Source: Pseudomonadota bacterium
GTDB taxonomy: Bacteria; Pseudomonadota; Alphaproteobacteria; Rhizobiales; Hyphomicrobiaceae
NCBI GenBank assembly: GCA_023392135.1
Contig: JAEVZQ010000423.1
Location: 1-5,534, forward strand
DNA length: 5,534 nt
Reading direction: 5' to 3'
The notes below the pieces were generated by a model. That model did not search any database. It saw nothing but the letters and a program-made list of their open reading frames with translations, and was not told the origin of the DNA. Numbering within the stretch: position 1 is the stretch's first letter; the number at the start of each line of letters is the position of its first letter. Made by a program: the position numbers and the translations under genes. Positions 4,468 through 5,534 of the stretch are shown piece by piece.

Positions 4468-5214
4468 ATGTGGGAAGAGATAATCTCCTATGTCCTGATC
4501 GGGTTCGCCGCCCAGATGATCGACGGCGCTCTCGGCATGGCCTATGGCGTGACAGTCTCATCAATTCTGATAAGCACCGGCATTCCTCCCGCCATCGCCA
4601 GCGCCTGCGTGCATTCGGCCGAGGTTTTCACGACCGGAGCGTCGGGACTGGCTCACTGGTATATCGGCAATGTCGACCGGCGACTGATGCTGCGGCTGCT
4701 GTTGCCGGGCATGGCCGGTGGCGCAATCGGCGCCTACGTCCTCACCACCGTGCCTGGAGAGCTCATCCGCCCCTGGGTCAGTGGTTATCTGATGCTCCTC
4801 GGGTTTCTCATCTTATGGAAAGCGTACCGGCACCGAGGCACGCATGGAGACCCGCCAACAGGAGTCGGGCCGCTCGGGTTTTTCGGTGGCGCGCTCGATG
4901 CAATGGGCGGCGGAGGCTGGGGCCCCCTGGTGACGTCGACCCTGATCGGTTTCGGGGTAGCTCCACGCACCGTCATCGGCTCCGTAAACCTCACCGAGTT
5001 TTTCGTTACTTCGACGATTTCGGCGACATTCCTGGTGACGATCGGAATTTCGCATTGGCAGATCGTAGCGGGACTGGTGATGGGCGGCGTCCTGGCGGCA
5101 CCATTCGCTGCTCTCGCGGTGAGGCATTTGCCCGCCCGTGTACTGATGATGGTCGTGGGGGCCGTGGTTATCGTGCTGAGCGGCCGCACGATTTGGAAGA
5201 CCATTGTGGGGTAG
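4468..5214 (+). CDS. TSUP family membrane transporter (TauE/SafE)
   Basis: The predicted 248-residue protein has the two-fold internal repeat of the TauE/SafE (4-toluene sulfonate uptake permease, TSUP) family. Family members move sulfite, sulfoacetate or other organosulfur and small organic anions across the inner membrane. The paired signature motifs are clear: GFAAQMIDGALGMAYG (12-27) in the first half and GFFGGALDAMGGGGWGPL (137-154) in the second. Hydrophobic stretches at about 5-35, 45-65, 74-95, 102-118, 135-165, 170-193, 197-218 and 223-238 give about eight membrane segments. Length is normal. The ATG at 4468 is the first start in frame with the family N-terminus; no good Shine-Dalgarno is visible. 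No sulfur-metabolism gene is near, so the substrate is unknown. It converges on the possible small gene at the right edge. Confidence 0.92.
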   Translation: MWEEIISYVLIGFAAQMIDGALGMAYGVTVSSILISTGIPPAIASACVHSAEVFTTGASGLAHWYIGNVDRRLMLRLLLPGMAGGAIGAYVLTTVPGELIRPWVSGYLMLLGFLILWKAYRHRGTHGDPPTGVGPLGFFGGALDAMGGGGWGPLVTSTLIGFGVAPRTVIGSVNLTEFFVTSTISATFLVTIGISHWQIVAGLVMGGVLAAPFAALAVRHLPARVLMMVVGAVVIVLSGRTIWKTIVG

Positions 5215-5241
5215 CAATATACACCGCTCGCTTTCGCACAC

Positions 5242-5270
5242 CGCAGTTAAACAATATTCAAACAACTGCG
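5242..5270. terminator. Hairpin between convergent genes
   Basis: CGCAGTT (5242-5248) and AACTGCG (5264-5270) form a perfect 7-base stem with a 15-base A+T-rich loop. It lies 27 bases after the transporter stop and 4 bases after the stop of the possible minus-strand gene. This is a natural place for a two-way terminator, though there is no T-tract on either side. Confidence 0.45.
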
Positions 5271-5274
5271 CAAC

Positions 5275-5532
5275 TTACTCATTCTTGAGGGTTCGCGGCA
5301 TATCCGCAGACTCGTTGATTTCTATCCGCTGATTTATTACGGTGGAGCGGCGCTCAACCATTTCAGTTGTAAAAATGGTTACCGCTCCGCCAATCAAAAT
5401 AGTGAAAATTATTGACGAATTATAAAACGCCCTGATTTTCTGTTCGGCAGTTGTCCCCTTTGCAATTTTTTGCGCGTTGTCGTTCGGAGCTAGAGTTCTG
5501 GTGCGGCTATAATGCGAAATCGTCTGAGCCAA
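5275..5532 (-). CDS. Possible small single-helix membrane protein, 5' end uncertain
   Basis: The frame ends with TAA (plus strand 5275-5277) and is open to the right edge, giving 85 residues from a TTG codon at 5532. The true start may lie outside the window. I do not recognise the family. Visible features are a polar N-terminal part (1-38), one probable membrane helix (about 40-57, SSIIFTILIGGAVTIFTT), and a charged C-terminal part (EMVERRSTV, 57-65). The region is visibly richer in A and T than the rest of the window, and codon use is unlike that of the neighbours (many AAT, ATT and AAA), which suggests recent acquisition. A strong inverted repeat at 5341-5391 lies inside it, which raises the possibility that the stretch is non-coding. 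Confidence 0.42.
   Translation of the reverse strand: MAQTISHYSRTRTLAPNDNAQKIAKGTTAEQKIRAFYNSSIIFTILIGGAVTIFTTEMVERRSTVINQRIEINESADMPRTLKNE
5341..5391. repeat. Long interrupted inverted repeat in A+T-rich tail
   Basis: The outer arms GGTGGAGCGG (5341-5350) and CCGCTCCGCC (5382-5391) pair over 10 positions, one of them G-T. After a five-to-one asymmetric bulge, AACCATTT (5356-5363) and AAATGGTT (5373-5380) pair perfectly over 8 positions around a 9-base loop. Eighteen pairs within 51 bases is much more than neighbouring sequence shows. It could be a structured RNA, a protein-binding site or an attachment site. Confidence 0.5.
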
Positions 5533-5534
5533 TC

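Noticed and set aside
4275..5288. 337-codon plus-strand open frame overlapping the transporter gene
   Set aside because: Its translation is rich in Arg, Ala, His and Gly without fold-like patterning, as expected for an off-frame reading of GC-rich DNA; the overlapping TSUP frame has clear family motifs.

Overview
The window looks like ordinary-to-accessory chromosome of an alphaproteobacterium, most likely Hyphomicrobiales (a Bradyrhizobium, Bosea or Methylobacterium type of organism). The signs are high G+C with GC-rich third positions over most of its length, an infA paralogue beside a cold-shock gene, KGG-repeat and DUF2795 stress proteins, and a promoter matching the alphaproteobacterial general-stress sigma factor EcfG (GGAAC-N18-TT). 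No RNA gene, intact mobile element or CRISPR array is visible.

Left part (1-2328). The 3' end of a metallo-beta-lactamase-fold hydrolase gene (plus strand) meets tail to tail, with only 4 bases between stop codons, a minus-strand gene for an exported L,D-transpeptidase. That protein has a twin-arginine-type signal, a YkuD domain, a second YkuD-like half without the catalytic cysteine, and an arginine-rich tail. Upstream on the same strand lie infA (IF-1 with a C-terminal extension) and a CspA-family gene. Two hairpins sit between these two OB-fold genes, the csp-proximal one capped by a UUCG tetraloop. The csp gene has a long structured leader and a plausible sigma-70 promoter.

Middle part (2562-4134, plus strand). 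A four-helix membrane protein of unknown function comes first. It is followed by a compact stress module: an EcfG-type promoter at 3083-3107, a KGG-repeat (group-1 LEA-like) gene, a DUF2795 gene 15 bases later, and a second KGG-repeat gene. The 66-base gap before the second KGG gene holds a long inverted repeat whose right arm covers the ribosome-binding region and first base of the start codon, plus a 12-base palindrome across the DUF2795 stop codon. This suggests that the second KGG gene is controlled separately after or during transcription. It is the part of the window most worth a closer look.

Right part (4135-5534). A 333-base non-coding stretch rich in inverted repeats precedes a TauE/SafE (TSUP) membrane transporter. 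Beyond it the base composition becomes clearly more A+T-rich. That end carries one possible single-helix membrane protein on the minus strand and a strong internal inverted repeat, and it may mark the edge of a transferred segment.

A working reading is that the window collects envelope and stress functions: wall crosslinking, cold-shock translation, desiccation-type protection and export. Only the EcfG-KGG-DUF2795-KGG unit and the csp-infA pair show direct signs of acting together. I found no clearly new enzyme system.
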